This document shows, piece by piece, positions 25,233-36,275 of a DNA stretch of 64,000 bases. Each line of letters opens with the position of its first letter. Positions within the stretch are counted from its first letter, which is position 1. The position numbers and the translations under genes are program-made. The DNA comes from Brassica napus (lineage: Eukaryota; Streptophyta; Magnoliopsida; Brassicales; Brassicaceae). The notes below the pieces were generated by a model. The model made no database searches and was not told the DNA's origin. It saw only the letters and a list, made by a program, of their open reading frames with translations. The stretch covers positions 5,600,024 to 5,664,023 of the forward strand of contig NC_063438.1 of the NCBI RefSeq assembly GCF_020379485.1, read 5' to 3'.

Positions 25233-27319
25233 ACAACTGAATTCATTTCAGTACATACCAGCAAACAATAAGAAGAAAATTGCATTTAGATAAGGTCCAC
25301 AAAACAATTAGCAGTTTGTAAGATTAAACCACTCAAGATAAGTAATATGAAAATTTTCTGACAGAGCTGAAAGAAATTGCCTTCAAACCAGTAACTAATA
25401 CTCAAAACAATTCAGCCTTATGGACATATGCATATAAGAAGGAACCACTTCTATGCAATACATGCACATGGAGAGTACGGCGCATCTAGAGTTTGCATTC
25501 TAAAAATTTATATTCTTCCAGCAGAAGAGACATTGCAAAGAAAAGAAATCAAGGGGAATATAGAAGACGCCATACCATGCACGAATCAATCGCTGAACTA
25601 ACAGTATGCCTGAGATCTAAAATATCAACCTAACAACAAAAACAAAACAAAAAAAAAATCAAGAAACGGACTCTAATGATACAAAGTAAGCCAAAACAAA
25701 CACTCACCACAGCTATTCCAGTAATTGGAAGACGAAGCTTGCTTGGCTTACTCTTCAGAAGAATTATCTCCTGGCAAAGAATCTCTCCAGAAGAGACCAT
25801 TCTTCTAGAGAACCCATCTACAAATCCAAATACAATGATTTCGTTAGTATAAACATAACAATTACGAAAAAATTATATGCAATTACAGGATAATGAAATC
25901 GCAGTTCAGAGATTGATATTCATCCATTCCACAGGTAGGTACTTATATAGCCTGTTTAGGTTGAGAAGAGAGGAATATGCATTGAATGATTAAACGTAGT
26001 TGTAATGGGTCGAAGGATTAAAGAAAGTCGTTAATGGCTTGAATCAATGCATCCCATAACGGTCCAGAGGAGAAGAATCTCAAACGAAACGACACGAACA
26101 AAGCTCGATCCAGAGATTCATTACCAAGATTCTTCTCAAATACACCTCCAGAAATCCATAGTCGGTTGACCTAATTACAGCAAGAAGAAGATGATGAGAT
26201 TCATCTTTGCCGCCGAAGTCAAAATCAGATGAACAAAGGAGACGATTAGATTTAGCGGGGTAGCGCCTTCAGGTATAATTCGCAGGGCCATGAAGAACGG
26301 ACTGAAGTCCATCCAAAAGAAAAAAAGGCCCGTACGGAATCGCAATGCAGCACAGCGTTTCATTAAAGCGGACAGGTGTCGTGTTCCCCTTGAACTAATT
26401 AATGACGTGGCATCTGAGCTGGACACCTTGGGAGAGAAACAAAGCCTCTTTTATATATAAAGATTGGAGATAAGCATCAATGAGCTGTTGAGTTTATTTT
26501 CGCTGATCTGACATGAATTGTTTCCACTAGGCTTGGTCATTGGTCTGATTGAGCTAATGAGAATACTTATCGGGTACGTCTTTATATCCTCTCTAATAAT
26601 TACTAACAGGAAGTTCACTGCCTCTGTTTATATAATCAACAGCTGCTGAAATTCCATCACCATCATATCAATATAAAGCGCCTTTTTTTATTTGTGTGAT
26701 GAAATTGTTGAGAACTTTATTGACCCTGCTCATGTAGATTTGATCAGCTTGCAGACTTTTTTTACTAAAACTTTTAGACAAATATAAACGTTTCAAATAT
26801 GCATGTTATATTTGGATTCTTACTGTATTGTTTGGTATATGTTTGAACTTTTGTCACTCAAAGCTTCACTGTATTCTGTATATGATGAGTCATGACTCGT
26901 GAGTGGAAGAGCTTTGTCAGTCGTCAATGATCTCAACCATGAGAAAAGGCAGTGGTGAAGACTCGTTTTGATGACATCAATGGATTTATCGTAATCTTGC
27001 CATATCTGCTGAAGTTTCTTGTACTGGCCAACACATGTTGTGAATGTGTTTGGACGTACTGTTGTATCGTATTTTGGGCTTTAGTTGGATTTGTAATTTG
27101 TTTCTTTATACCATGTAATGTCCAATGCGTTTTTAGTGAAACATTGGACGACAGAGAAAAATGGACTGTGTCCGTTGTCTGTTGTCTGACCAACCTTATC
27201 TAAAAGATTAATGAGAAAAGTGGTCTGGAAACTTCGAAAGTCGTTGAATCTGAAAAATATAAAGTTCTTTTCAAACCGGAAACCTTAACTGAGCTAATAA
27301 CGTTCATTGACTGCTACAT

Positions 27320-27365
27320 CTACATATATTATTATTTTTTTTTTTGAGCAACCTACATATATTAT
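27320..27365 (-). mobile_element. Micro-retroposon with 13-bp TSD
   Basis: CTACATATATTAT at 27320-27332 and 27353-27365 flanks a 20-bp insert which on the minus strand is GTTGCTCAAAAAAAAAAATA. Unique part of seven bases plus an A-run. Confidence 0.55.
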
Positions 27366-27859
27366 AATACCAAAGAATTAGGTGAATAAGTTAGTAAGTT
27401 ACCCCAGTATTTCGTATTTCGCAGAATTTTGGTCACATTCCAAGTGATCTTTCAAAGCTAAAAGGCAATTATGTATTCTAAAGAAGATGAAATTAGAAAA
27501 GTCAATATGCCAAAATGTTTTAATTAAAAGAAACCATGTAACGTGATTCTTTATTGACAAAGTTGTAATGTATTTCTAGATACTAATTCAACCCCTGAGC
27601 CAACTAGTCAAAAGAATAATTGAACGTTTTGCAATTATTTTAACAAAAGGATATGATTTTGTAATAGAAGCGTTATCTAAAACTATTAGATGACACACGT
27701 AATTACGTCTACACAATGAAAATGACTTAAATAAAAGGTCAACGACGTTGATTCTTAAGAGTAGATCAAGAAAAGGAATCTTCATAAACCCAAAAATAAA
27801 AAAAGATTCGTCAAATATGTTTGCTCCGAAAACATTTTTGTTTTTGACGTCGTATATGC

Positions 27860-27893
27860 ATGTATTATGTATATAAAAAAATGTATTATGTAT
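27860..27893 (+). mobile_element. Possible micro-insertion with 13-bp TSD
   Basis: ATGTATTATGTAT is repeated at 27860-27872 and 27881-27893 around ATAAAAAA. The insert is only 8 bp and AT-rich, so simple local duplication is a fair alternative. Confidence 0.3.
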
Positions 27894-28899
27894 TTCAAGA
27901 AAGTTTGTTATGATTGGATAAAGAGGTCTTAAAAAGCTGGTCCTCAAACACATGATATATATCGTATAGCGATAAGAACTTGAACAGTTAATAATGACGA
28001 TAAAAGTGTTAGGTTAGCAGTTAGCAGTAATTTTACATGATTAATTATGTGTTGATATGTTATCATGGATCTCGTTGCATTGCAGACTAAATAATCTGTA
28101 AATAACGAATTCAATTAAAAGTTGATATAAGAGATCTGACACACCATAAGAGTAAGACCACTGGAGCACTGGAAATTCAGTGGTGCACCACACTCTTAAA
28201 TTTGGCTACTAACTTTCCTGTTATAAATAATTGAAAAAGGAAAGCTGTTTCATGAGTTAGGTTATAAGAAGGCAATAAATAAAGAAGGAGACAAACTTGG
28301 CGAAATACAAAGGTGAAGGTAACTTCTTTTCATTCAATTCATCATCTACATTTCCGTCTATTTAAATAAAAGTTTCAACCTGCTTGAAAGCATTTTGGCC
28401 TAATAATTAAAGTTTAAAAGTTTTTACATCAAATATAGGATTTAACGTTATATTTTTTTTCGTAAATTAAGAAATGCAAAGTTTGAAAGTTTTAGAGTGG
28501 TACAAGCAGAACTGTTGGTTATGTACTTATGTTCCGTGAAAAGTGTATATTTATCGAAAATGTCATACATGTGGAACCTTCTATTAATTCAGATATTATT
28601 GAGAGAGTTTCGTTATGAAATTATTGGTCGTGTATGTTGCAAATAACTAATCATCATAGGCAATGTAAAATAAAATTTAAAATAATGTAAATGACAATTT
28701 GATCAGTGTTTAAATAAAAAATTCAATTTCACGGAGACTACCATAACCTTGCGATATATAAAATTTTGAATTTTTGGATGGTATTGCTCACATGGTTGTT
28801 GGTTGTAGGTGTTATCACTTACCAGTTAGTACAAAACTAGAAACAAAACATGTTTAAAATTCTTTTATTAATTATAATTTTTGTTATTTTGAAACCATA

Positions 28900-28950
28900 C
28901 GTATTGTATAGAGCTTTTTTTTTTTGGTAAAATTCGTATTGTATAGAGCT
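28900..28950 (-). mobile_element. Micro-retroposon with 16-bp TSD
   Basis: CGTATTGTATAGAGCT at 28900-28915 and 28935-28950 brackets 19 bp that read AATTTTACCAAAAAAAAAA on the minus strand. The exact 16-bp duplication makes chance unlikely. Confidence 0.6.
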
Positions 28951-29242
28951 CTGCAAAACTTTTATGTATATTGTCGATTGAAAATTCTACGCAACTATCT
29001 TTTTATGAGTACATAACTAAATTTAATAATTTATTATGGAGTAACATATTAAGATAGCAAAAGCGGTTGCCCAATTAGTTGTGCTTATATTTTTTCATTC
29101 TTTTTCTTTTGGGACATTATTCACGTTTATCTCTGTTTTTTTAACGCTGATTTATTATGTCATTACGTTTATGAGAAAAATTACATAGACAAATCGACAA
29201 CCGACAATACTACCTGCCTTATGAAAGCTTCTTTTTAAATCA

Positions 29243-29396
29243 TTTTTTTTGTAGTCCGCATTAATGAATCGCTATTTTCCAGGATTTGAAACCTGAATTT
29301 TTTGTAATCTGCAAGAAATTGCATAGTCTGGGGTTCGAACCCCAAATATGTGTGTAAAAGCCTTTAAACCTTAACCAATAGGTTACGGTGCTTCCA
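29243..29396 (-). mobile_element. tRNA-derived SINE-like element
   Basis: On the minus strand it reads an A-box-like GTAACCTATTGGTTAAGG, a B-box GGGGTTCGAACCCC about 30 nt later, then a non-tRNA body, and ends in a short A-run (plus-strand T-run at 29243-29250). Pol III promoter boxes plus an A-tail fit a plant SINE. The 5' boundary is approximate. Confidence 0.6.
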
Positions 29397-29504
29397 CAAT
29401 ATTGATATACTAAATTATAGTTATATAGTTTAATGGTGTAATAATTATAGTTGTCAATATTCAAAATATTACAGGTTTATAATTCAGTGATTTTAATGAT
29501 GTAA

Positions 29505-29963
29505 CTAGATCTTTCGTCCGCGCATGCGGGCATAAACATTTTATAATTACTTACCATTACATGCATTATTAGTTAAATACTATAATGATAAATGGTTTCA
29601 TTTAGAATTTCTTACTTTTATAAATATTTTAAAATTTTCTTTGTACAATATATTCATTATTTGATTAATATTTAGTTATGTGTTTTCTGTTATTTACCTT
29701 TTTATTGAAAATATTTTCCTCCGATAACAACACAATATATATAGGAATTATCTTTTTTATTTTGAAATATTTTTTTTATTTTGGATAATTTTTATTGTTA
29801 TTAATTTTAATAACTTATCTAATCAAATAAATTTCAAAATCTTTTTTATATATATTTTTGGCTAATTTATATATTTTATTCATTAAAGGTATAAACGATA
29901 TTAGATATTCTAGCTTTTAATGTGATAGGTCAGATGCGAAAAATCACTTCAAAAATAATAGTA

Positions 29964-29965
<2 letters not shown>
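29505..29965 (-). mobile_element. Helitron C (short AtREP-like, minus orientation)
   Basis: Minus-strand reading: starts TCTACTATTATTTTTGAAG, the classic Helitron 5' terminus, and ends with a GC hairpin (GCCCGCATGCGCGGAC) then GAAAGATCTAG followed by T. About 460 bp, no coding capacity. Its 5' flank is an (AT)n run, so the A/T target cannot be verified there. Confidence 0.62.

Positions 29966-30001
<36 letters not shown>
29966..30001. repeat. (AT)n microsatellite
   Basis: About 18 AT units directly abutting the 5' end of Helitron C. Confidence 0.9.
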
Positions 30002-30006
<5 letters not shown>

Positions 30007-30287
30007 ATTCAAAATATCATATTGGTCAATTCAATATTGTTGATTTAAGTATCATTTAAGAAATTAAGTATTATTTTAAAGTTTGAACGAATAATTAATT
30101 AAATGTATTAGTAGGATATATAAAATTAGAGATGTATTATAGAGAGATAATAAAATAATATGTTTATTAATATTTGTAAAAATTCTTGAACTACATATGA
30201 AATACAATGGAGAGAGGTGTTAAAAATTAGACATAAAGTTAAAAATTAGATCATTGCAGTAAAATCTTCAAAGTTTATATAGTTTTA

Positions 30288-31668
30288 CTAGGGTCGGCCC
30301 GCCCTACGGGCGGAAATTTATAATAAAAATTATTTTATTATGCCGAACAGTGTTTATATAACTGAACTTCAAAACAACAAACCGATTATTTGTGCCTAAA
30401 CAATCATACATTCTATAGTATTGCATATAGTTTCGAGCAGAACTATCATTTGTCCACACTATACGTATTCATACACAATTTAAATATTTGATGATTAGTT
30501 TAAATTGATTATTAGTTTATCACACCCAATGCATAAGGCATAAGGCATATTAATACTACTCATTTGAAAGCCAGAAAAAATATTTCATTAAAAACAATTA
30601 ACATCCCAAAACGACATTATAAGAATTGATTTGAATGATTTAACAATCAAAATTTTTAGGAACCCAAATCCTCACCCACTCACCATTCACCAAAAGAAAA
30701 CTATTAAAACTTTATATGAAAAAGGTGACTTGGCCCGCCCTCTAGTTGCTTTCCTTTTTTTATTAATCATACGCTAATACATAATTAGATGATTAATTAC
30801 CTAAACTTTCCTTTTTAGAGCTAATTACTCATAACTACCTGAAACCAAAACCGGTTCATTCAAGCTATATTTTTTGGTTTAGTCAAAACGTAGTAGTATT
30901 TTTCCTAGGTTTGCATCGGTTTCAGCTTCTTCGATTTACTTAATTATTAAAATTAAATTGAAAAGGAAATTACTTAACAATAAAAAAGGAACGTTTTGAC
31001 AGATTTGGTTCGCAAGTAATGGAAGGTGTAGCAAAACAACATCAAGTCATCATGACTATCATAAACGCTGGCTTTGACCTATGCTCTCAAGGAGTTCTTC
31101 ATCACCACCGTGAACACCAACTTTCTGGTGAAATCAACTTGTCTCTCCGTTGGGTCTGTGCTCCACTCAAACTCTTGAACCATCCTCGCCATCATTAGCT
31201 CCACGTGTATTATCGCCATCCTAAGCCTCGGGCAGATCCGACGGTAGATTCGAACGGCATCATCTTCACTCTTGCTACGGCGGTTAAATCTGCCTCTTCT
31301 TCACCTATTATAAACTGGTCCGCGTTGAATTTATCCGGATTGGACCAGATATTCGGGTCTTCACTCATACTGGGAAGATATAACTCCACGTTGGCTCCAA
31401 TTCCCGGGAATGTCGTAGCCGGAAAGAGTCGTCGGCTCTGTAACGCCGTGAGTTAACGTGAAGTACGTCGGTGGATCTCTACGGGCCACGTTCCTTGGAA
31501 AAATGTAAAAGCCCACACAAAACAAAAGTCGAAGCCCTTACCCCTTTTAATGAAACACAGAGTTTCGCAATAGAGTGGACAGGTGTCGCGCTCTGGTGAG
31601 ATGACTTTCTGATCTGGATCCTAGGTGGCAGCACAGGAGGGAGGCAAACATTTTTATATATATATAGA
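30288..31668 (-). mobile_element. Helitron B (1.4 kb) carrying a CYP77A fragment
   Basis: Minus-strand 5' end TCTATATATATATAAAAATG and 3' end hairpin CCGCCCGTAGGGCGG, then GCCGACCCTAG and T, matching Helitron A. The 3' terminal bases at 30288-30315 are the mirror of 22566-22592. No transposase. The interior at 31076-31498 is a cytochrome P450 fragment, so the element has captured host gene sequence. The 5' boundary could be six bases further out because the flank repeats TATAGA. Confidence 0.8.
31076..31498 (-). pseudogene. CYP77A-like cytochrome P450 fragment captured by Helitron B
   Basis: Minus-strand translation in pieces shows PPTYFTLTHGVTEPTTLSGY, then ANVELYLPSMSEDPNIWSNP, then VARVKMMPF, then RRICPRLRMAIIHVELMMAR and VQEFEWSTDPTERQVDF to VVMKNSLRA. 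This is the C-terminal third of a plant CYP77A, including the PERF-like region and haem-loop neighbourhood. The FG-x-G before RRICP is deleted and the frame changes at least twice, so it cannot encode an active enzyme. CYP77A enzymes hydroxylate or epoxidise fatty acids (family knowledge). No parent copy is in this window. Confidence 0.8.
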
Positions 31669-32310
31669 TATAGAAAAAATGTTTTGCCTGAAATAATAGT
31701 AGAAACAGATATATACTTTTAAACATCTGTATAATATTGTTTACTAGATATTATACCATTCAAACCACTAGTTTTGGCCATGCATGTGGTTTATTCAAAA
31801 TATGAATAAAATTGGAAATTATGTGAGAAAATAAGATTTTTGGATGTATTTTGTTGTTTGTTTGGGGGAATTTTTTTATGGAAAGAATTGCAAAACTGTA
31901 ACTATTCAAAATGGAAACGACGAAGTGTGCGTATCTTACTTGGAAAAGATCGGATCTTCATCAAGTTACAAATTATATAGAGAATTAATACATTGCTTAA
32001 GTCGGGTGCTAAGTGTGTGATCGGGATTTGAGAGCCCAAACGTAGCTGACTAGTTGGTGCTTTGCCGTGCTAGATTAATGTACTCAACCATATAGATAAG
32101 TTAATTTCAAATTTACTTCCATATAATTTATGTGTACCAGTTTTCAAGTATATGTAATGGTTTTTTGGATTTTTCTAATACTGCGTAAACCAACAACCTC
32201 TATTAAGTCTTATCTTTATTGATTAGGTATACAAAGATCTATATAATTAATTAGTTTGTAAATAACAAATATTAGTGAACCATTTAAAATGCTGACTGAA
32301 TAACACCAAA
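31669..32310. other. AT-rich spacer between Helitron B and SINE
   Basis: No coding exon or repeat that I can support. Confidence 0.4.
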
Positions 32311-32496
32311 TTTTTTTTTTTGAATTATACAGAGATATCCTAACTTCACAGAAGTGATCCAGACTAGTCACGTGTTACCACGTGTCGGTCCTATGTCCCT
32401 GGCGATGCCTAAATATTAATTTTCCAGTGGCTGGGATTCGAACCCAAGTGGCGGTACGCTGTAAACCCTTTACCACTAGAGCTAAAAGCCCCTGTT
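32311..32496 (-). mobile_element. tRNA-derived SINE with A and B boxes and A-tail
   Basis: Minus-strand reading begins GGGGCTTTTAGCTCTAGTGG (A-box region), has the B-box GGGTTCGAATCCC about 40 nt on, then a unique body of about 110 nt with an internal CACGTGGTAACACGTG palindrome, and ends in an 11-nt A-run (plus 32311-32321). No exact target duplication found at either end. Confidence 0.72.
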
Positions 32497-33700
32497 ACAA
32501 AATTTTAAATTCATAAACATGATTTACAAAATCTGTGTCCGCTGTCACTAAAATATACTAGTGCATAACATAAACCATAGATTGAACAACAATATACTAC
32601 AATTGTTCATTGATTACCATCACTTAAGTTATAAGTATTGATTGAACAACAATATAATACACTAAGAAACATTGATTGCATGGTTGATGTGTTTCTTTAA
32701 CCATTGTTTTCATTCATTTCGTAACTGTTACTTACCAGCAGCATTTGTGAAGTTTTAATTGTTTTAGATCAGTGGTAGATTCTGAGAACATAGCAATGGG
32801 GATAAATCTATTAAATCTCTCAAAAATGAAAAAAATCATATACCAATTACATGATTTAAAAAACAAATAGACAACTAATTGGCAGTTATAAAATGGATCT
32901 CTCACAACATAGTGATAAATTTTCATATGAGAAATCTCCTTCATTCTCTTTTCTTTTCTTAATTATTTTATTTAATTTTATTAATGAGAATTTTTTTAAG
33001 AGTTTTTCTTTGATGATGCTCTCGTTTTGATGTTTAAAAAAGAACATCAATAGATCACCGGTCACATATAAGATACCTATTATGTTAGTTTACAAAAAAA
33101 ATATAATATACTTATTATGTTTCTAACCAACTTCAAAATATTGCAATTCATTTTCAATTCTGAGAAAATTGTGAGAAATCTCTCAAAAATTGATACTCTA
33201 GGCGCCAAACAATGTCTTTTGAGAGGTCAAACAGCTTTTGAATTAAGCATTTCGTTTGGTATCTAAGAGCAAAACATCAATAAATATTAAAATTTTAAAA
33301 CCAAGAAATTTCTTAAAGTTATTTTCTCGACTGCGATATATCTATATTATTAAATACTCCATAATCACGTGAAAATCAAGCAACGGTGAACAGACAATTC
33401 AAAATGTTTCAGCTCCTTGTGAGTCTCCTTAAGAACACAAAAAAAAACAGCGCTGAGAAGACATTCTGAATTCTTCTTGTCCCAAACACTATTGCACGCA
33501 GCTTGAATCATATTTCCCCAAAACCTCTTAGAAAATTCTGCATAACCCAGCAGACAAAAGAAAGAACACCAAGAAAGACAAAAAAGTCAGACAAGACAAA
33601 GCAAAACCCTCTTTGTCCAAACGAACCAACCCTTTCCATATATACACAAGCCCCAACACACATACCACAACCCATCCAAGAGAAGAAGCTTAAAGAAACA
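32497..33700. other. CYP710A upstream region
   Basis: AT-rich DNA without a supported gene. A TATA-like CATATATAC lies near 33637, about 65 bp before the start codon. The same reading frame is open upstream to 33503, but the conserved protein begins at 33701. A degenerate 14-bp target-duplication pair is at 33073-33121. Confidence 0.5.
33073..33121 (+). mobile_element. Possible micro-retroposon with imperfect 14-bp TSD
   Basis: ATACCTATTATGTT at 33073-33086 and ATACTTATTATGTT at 33108-33121 (13 of 14) surround AGTTTACAAAAAAAATATAAT. The unique bases GTTTAC before the A-run resemble the GTTAC tail of the LINEs in this window. Confidence 0.4.
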
Positions 33701-35209
33701 ATGATTTTCTCTGCTTCCATGTTTGCTTCTCTCGCACCATATATAGCTTCCGCATTACTTCTCTTCCTCCTCCTCGAGCAACTCTCTTACCTCATCAAGA
33801 AACGTAACCTCCCTGGCCCTCTCTTCGTCCCTCCGCTCATCGGCAACGCCGTTGCTCTCGTCCGTGACCCCACTTCCTTCTGGTACAAGCAATCTAAAAC
33901 CGCGGGAAACTCTCCTGGCCTGTCCGCCAACTACCTCGTCGGGAGATTTATCCTCTACATCAGAGACACAGAGCTCTCCCACCAAGTCTTCTCCAACGTA
34001 CGTCCCGATGCCTTCCACCTCGTCGGACATCCCTTCGGTAAGAAGCTCTTCGGTGATCACAACCTCATCTACATGTTCGGAGAAGATCATAAGTCCGTCC
34101 GCCGTCAGCTTGCTCCGAACTTCACACCTAAAGCACTCTCAACCTACACTTCCTTACAGCAACTAGTTATCCTCCGTCATCTACGCCGGTGGGAAGAAAC
34201 CTTCTCCGGCGGAACTCGTCCCGTGGTTCTACGAAACCTCGTCCGTGAACTCAACCTAGAAACTTCTCAGACAGTTTTTGTCGGACCGTACCTTGACAAA
34301 GAAGCAAGAGACAGGTTCCGTAAAGATTACAACCTCTTCAACCTCGGATCCATGGCTCTTCCGGTAGACCTCCCGGGGTTCGCGTTCGGCGAAGCTCGCC
34401 GGGCCGTGGCGAGGCTAGCGGAGACGCTCGCCGTCTGCGCGGGAAAGTCAAAAGCGAGGATGGCGGCAGGGGAGGAGCCGACGTGTCTGATAGACTTCTG
34501 GATGCAAGCGTTCGTCGCGGAGGTAAACTCCGGTAACCCTCCGCCGCCGCACTCCGGCGACGAGGAGATCGGCGGTTTCCTCTTCGACTTTCTCTTCGCG
34601 GCCCAGGACGCGTCCACGTCATCGCTTCTCTGGGCGGTGGCTCTGCTAGACTCGGAGCCGGAGGTGCTGAGGAGAGTGAGGGAGGAAGTCGTGAGGATAT
34701 GGCCGCACGAGTCCGACGCGTTGATAACCGTCGAACAGCTCGCGGAGATGAAGTACACGCGCTCCGTCGCGCGTGAGGTCGTTAGGTTCCGTCCCCCGGC
34801 TACGATGGTCCCACACGTCGCTGCTGAAGACTTCCCTCTCACGGAATCGTACACTGTCCCGAGAGGCACCATCGTGTTTCCCTCGGTTTACGACTCCTCG
34901 TTCCAAGGGTTTACTGAACCGGACCGGTTCGATCCAGATCGGTTTAGCGAGATTAGGAGAGAGGATCAGGTGTTTAAACGAAACTTCTTGGCGTTTGGGT
35001 GGGGCCCGCACCAGTGCGTGGGGCAGCGTTATGCGTTGAACCACCTTGTGCTATTTATCGCGATGTTCTCGTCGCTGTTGGATTTCGAGAGGGTTAGATC
35101 GGACGGGTGTGATGAGATTGTGTATTGCCCTACGATTTCGCCTAAGGATGGGTGCACGGTGTTCTTGTCTCGCCGCGTCGCAGCGTATCCCGACCTTTCA
35201 TTGAATTGA
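33701..35209 (+). CDS. CYP710A1: Sterol C-22 desaturase, cytochrome P450 CYP710A
   Basis: Single exon, 502 residues from [20 protein letters not shown], an N-terminal ER anchor followed by the [10 protein letters not shown] hinge. P450 landmarks are visible: the I-helix region [19 protein letters not shown] (the AAQDAS replaces the usual AGxDT), the ExxR-type segment, PDRFDPDRF, and the haem loop [14 protein letters not shown] with the Cys ligand. The family introduces the C22 double bond that makes stigmasterol from beta-sitosterol in the ER. Arabidopsis has tandem CYP710A1 and CYP710A2 here (recalled); only one copy is present, so which paralogue it is remains open. Codon usage is GC-rich compared with the surroundings, normal for intronless plant P450s. 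Confidence 0.92.
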   Translation: MIFSASMFASLAPYIASALLLFLLLEQLSYLIKKRNLPGPLFVPPLIGNAVALVRDPTSFWYKQSKTAGNSPGLSANYLVGRFILYIRDTELSHQVFSNVRPDAFHLVGHPFGKKLFGDHNLIYMFGEDHKSVRRQLAPNFTPKALSTYTSLQQLVILRHLRRWEETFSGGTRPVVLRNLVRELNLETSQTVFVGPYLDKEARDRFRKDYNLFNLGSMALPVDLPGFAFGEARRAVARLAETLAVCAGKSKARMAAGEEPTCLIDFWMQAFVAEVNSGNPPPPHSGDEEIGGFLFDFLFAAQDASTSSLLWAVALLDSEPEVLRRVREEVVRIWPHESDALITVEQLAEMKYTRSVAREVVRFRPPATMVPHVAAEDFPLTESYTVPRGTIVFPSVYDSSFQGFTEPDRFDPDRFSEIRREDQVFKRNFLAFGWGPHQCVGQRYALNHLVLFIAMFSSLLDFERVRSDGCDEIVYCPTISPKDGCTVFLSRRVAAYPDLSLN

Positions 35210-35601
35210 TTTTGAATATTCTTTTTTTTTTTGTGTGGTCAAAGTCAAGAGTGTGATTTTATCATTGTTTCGTTTGCGATGGGTCTCTCGAAGTGAGAGG
35301 GCTTCAAGTGTTTATTGAATTTCACAGGAGGTGTCATTGTTTGTCATATCTTCAGGATTAATTTAATCTGTTTTATCATGTTGAATTTTTTAACGTGTTT
35401 CATTTGTTTTGGTATAACTTCCAAAGTTCATTTTTGTGTCAACTTCATCGGATGCTCTCGAATGGATTATAACTTCCATAGTTCACATTTTGCATTTTTA
35501 TATTGAAAAAACACAAGGCCCGTCACTTAGGTGCAATATCCAGTTTTGATTCAGAGGATTAAGCAAACAACATCCAGTCTTGGGATACATCCAGGCATGT
35601 A
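35210..35601. other. CYP710A 3' region
   Basis: T-rich sequence directly after the stop, probably the 3' UTR. No other feature recognised. Confidence 0.4.
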
Positions 35602-35990
35602 GTTTTTGAACGTTTTTTTTTTTTTTTTGAATTGAATATTAAATTGAATTCAAAAGAAAAAGACCTTTTTACATCATGTGTCCTTTCTTAAACCTTTGTG
35701 TTAACTTCTATCCCTTTCCTATATCAACTTCACAGATTTTCTCAAAAATTAGAAAACTTCTATCTTGTAGCAAACCAATACTGCATCCCTTCTCCCAGCT
35801 TGATATCTCCTCTTCTTTGTATAATGGCAAACTTGTTCCTCATGTTTTTATCAAGCAACTTTGCTAAGAGTATCGATGGAGTTGCAGCCTCTCCATGACG
35901 TCTCCTATTCCTCTCTCTCCATATCATATACACTGCTGCTTGAAACATATATTTTAGAAGGAACAACTGCATCTCCTATGTTTTTGAACG
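35602..35990 (-). mobile_element. 5'-truncated LINE tail (367 bp) with TSD
   Basis: The insert 35613-35979 is bounded by the exact 11-bp repeat GTTTTTGAACG (35602-35612 and 35980-35990). On the minus strand it encodes FQAAVYMIWRERNRRRHGEA, the C-terminal part of plant LINE reverse transcriptases after the zinc-binding domain, and ends with a 17-nt A-tail (plus-strand T-run from 35613). Confidence 0.8.
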
Positions 35991-36275
35991 TTTTACTTCA
36001 TACAACAAGAATCATGTGAATTATTTGAACATAAGTAAACATCTTAAAAAAATTTGATTTGACCTTTTCTGAATACAAATAAGAGGGAAAAAGAGTATAC
36101 ATAATTACATTGAAAAAGTGAAAAAAAAAACGCAAATAGAGATTCACATTTGATATGATATGCTAAACTTTTAACCTGGTCTTCTACCAACAAACAAAGT
36201 CTACACCAATGAATTGTTTTACCAGTATGGCTGACTATGATCAATTGGTAGGCGAGACCTCAAAAAGTGTTAAGA

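Larger units (their letters stand above)
22566..26463 (-). mobile_element. Helitron A (3.9 kb, non-autonomous, minus orientation)
   Basis: Read on the minus strand it begins TCTTTATATATAAAAGAGG after an A and ends with the hairpin CCGCCCGTAGGGCGG followed by GCCGACCCTAG and then T. A 5'-TC end, a GC hairpin about 11 nt before CTAG, insertion between A and T and no target duplication are the Helitron hallmarks. The last 35 nt are nearly identical to Helitron B at 30288-31668, and both share CGACACCTGTCC near the 5' end. No Rep/helicase ORF is visible. The interior holds eroded, possibly captured coding sequence. Confidence 0.82.
26464..29242. other. AT-rich gene-free region
   Basis: No supported coding exon: the frames at 26933-27203 (both strands) and 27588-27953 show no recognisable domain. 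The region holds three tail-only insertions with target duplications, listed separately. Confidence 0.45.

Noticed and set aside
26933..27203. Overlapping ORFs on both strands between Helitrons
   Set aside because: Neither shows a recognisable domain or codon bias; no conserved context.
29966..30001. AT repeat as a possible CRISPR-like or tandem array
   Set aside because: A simple dinucleotide microsatellite in a plant nuclear genome.
32311..32496. True tRNA gene
   Set aside because: A and B boxes are present, but the acceptor stem does not close and an A-tail follows; a SINE fits better.
33508..35044. Several long antisense and off-frame ORFs within the CYP710A gene
   Set aside because: Shadows of a GC-rich single-exon P450; no recognisable domains in them.
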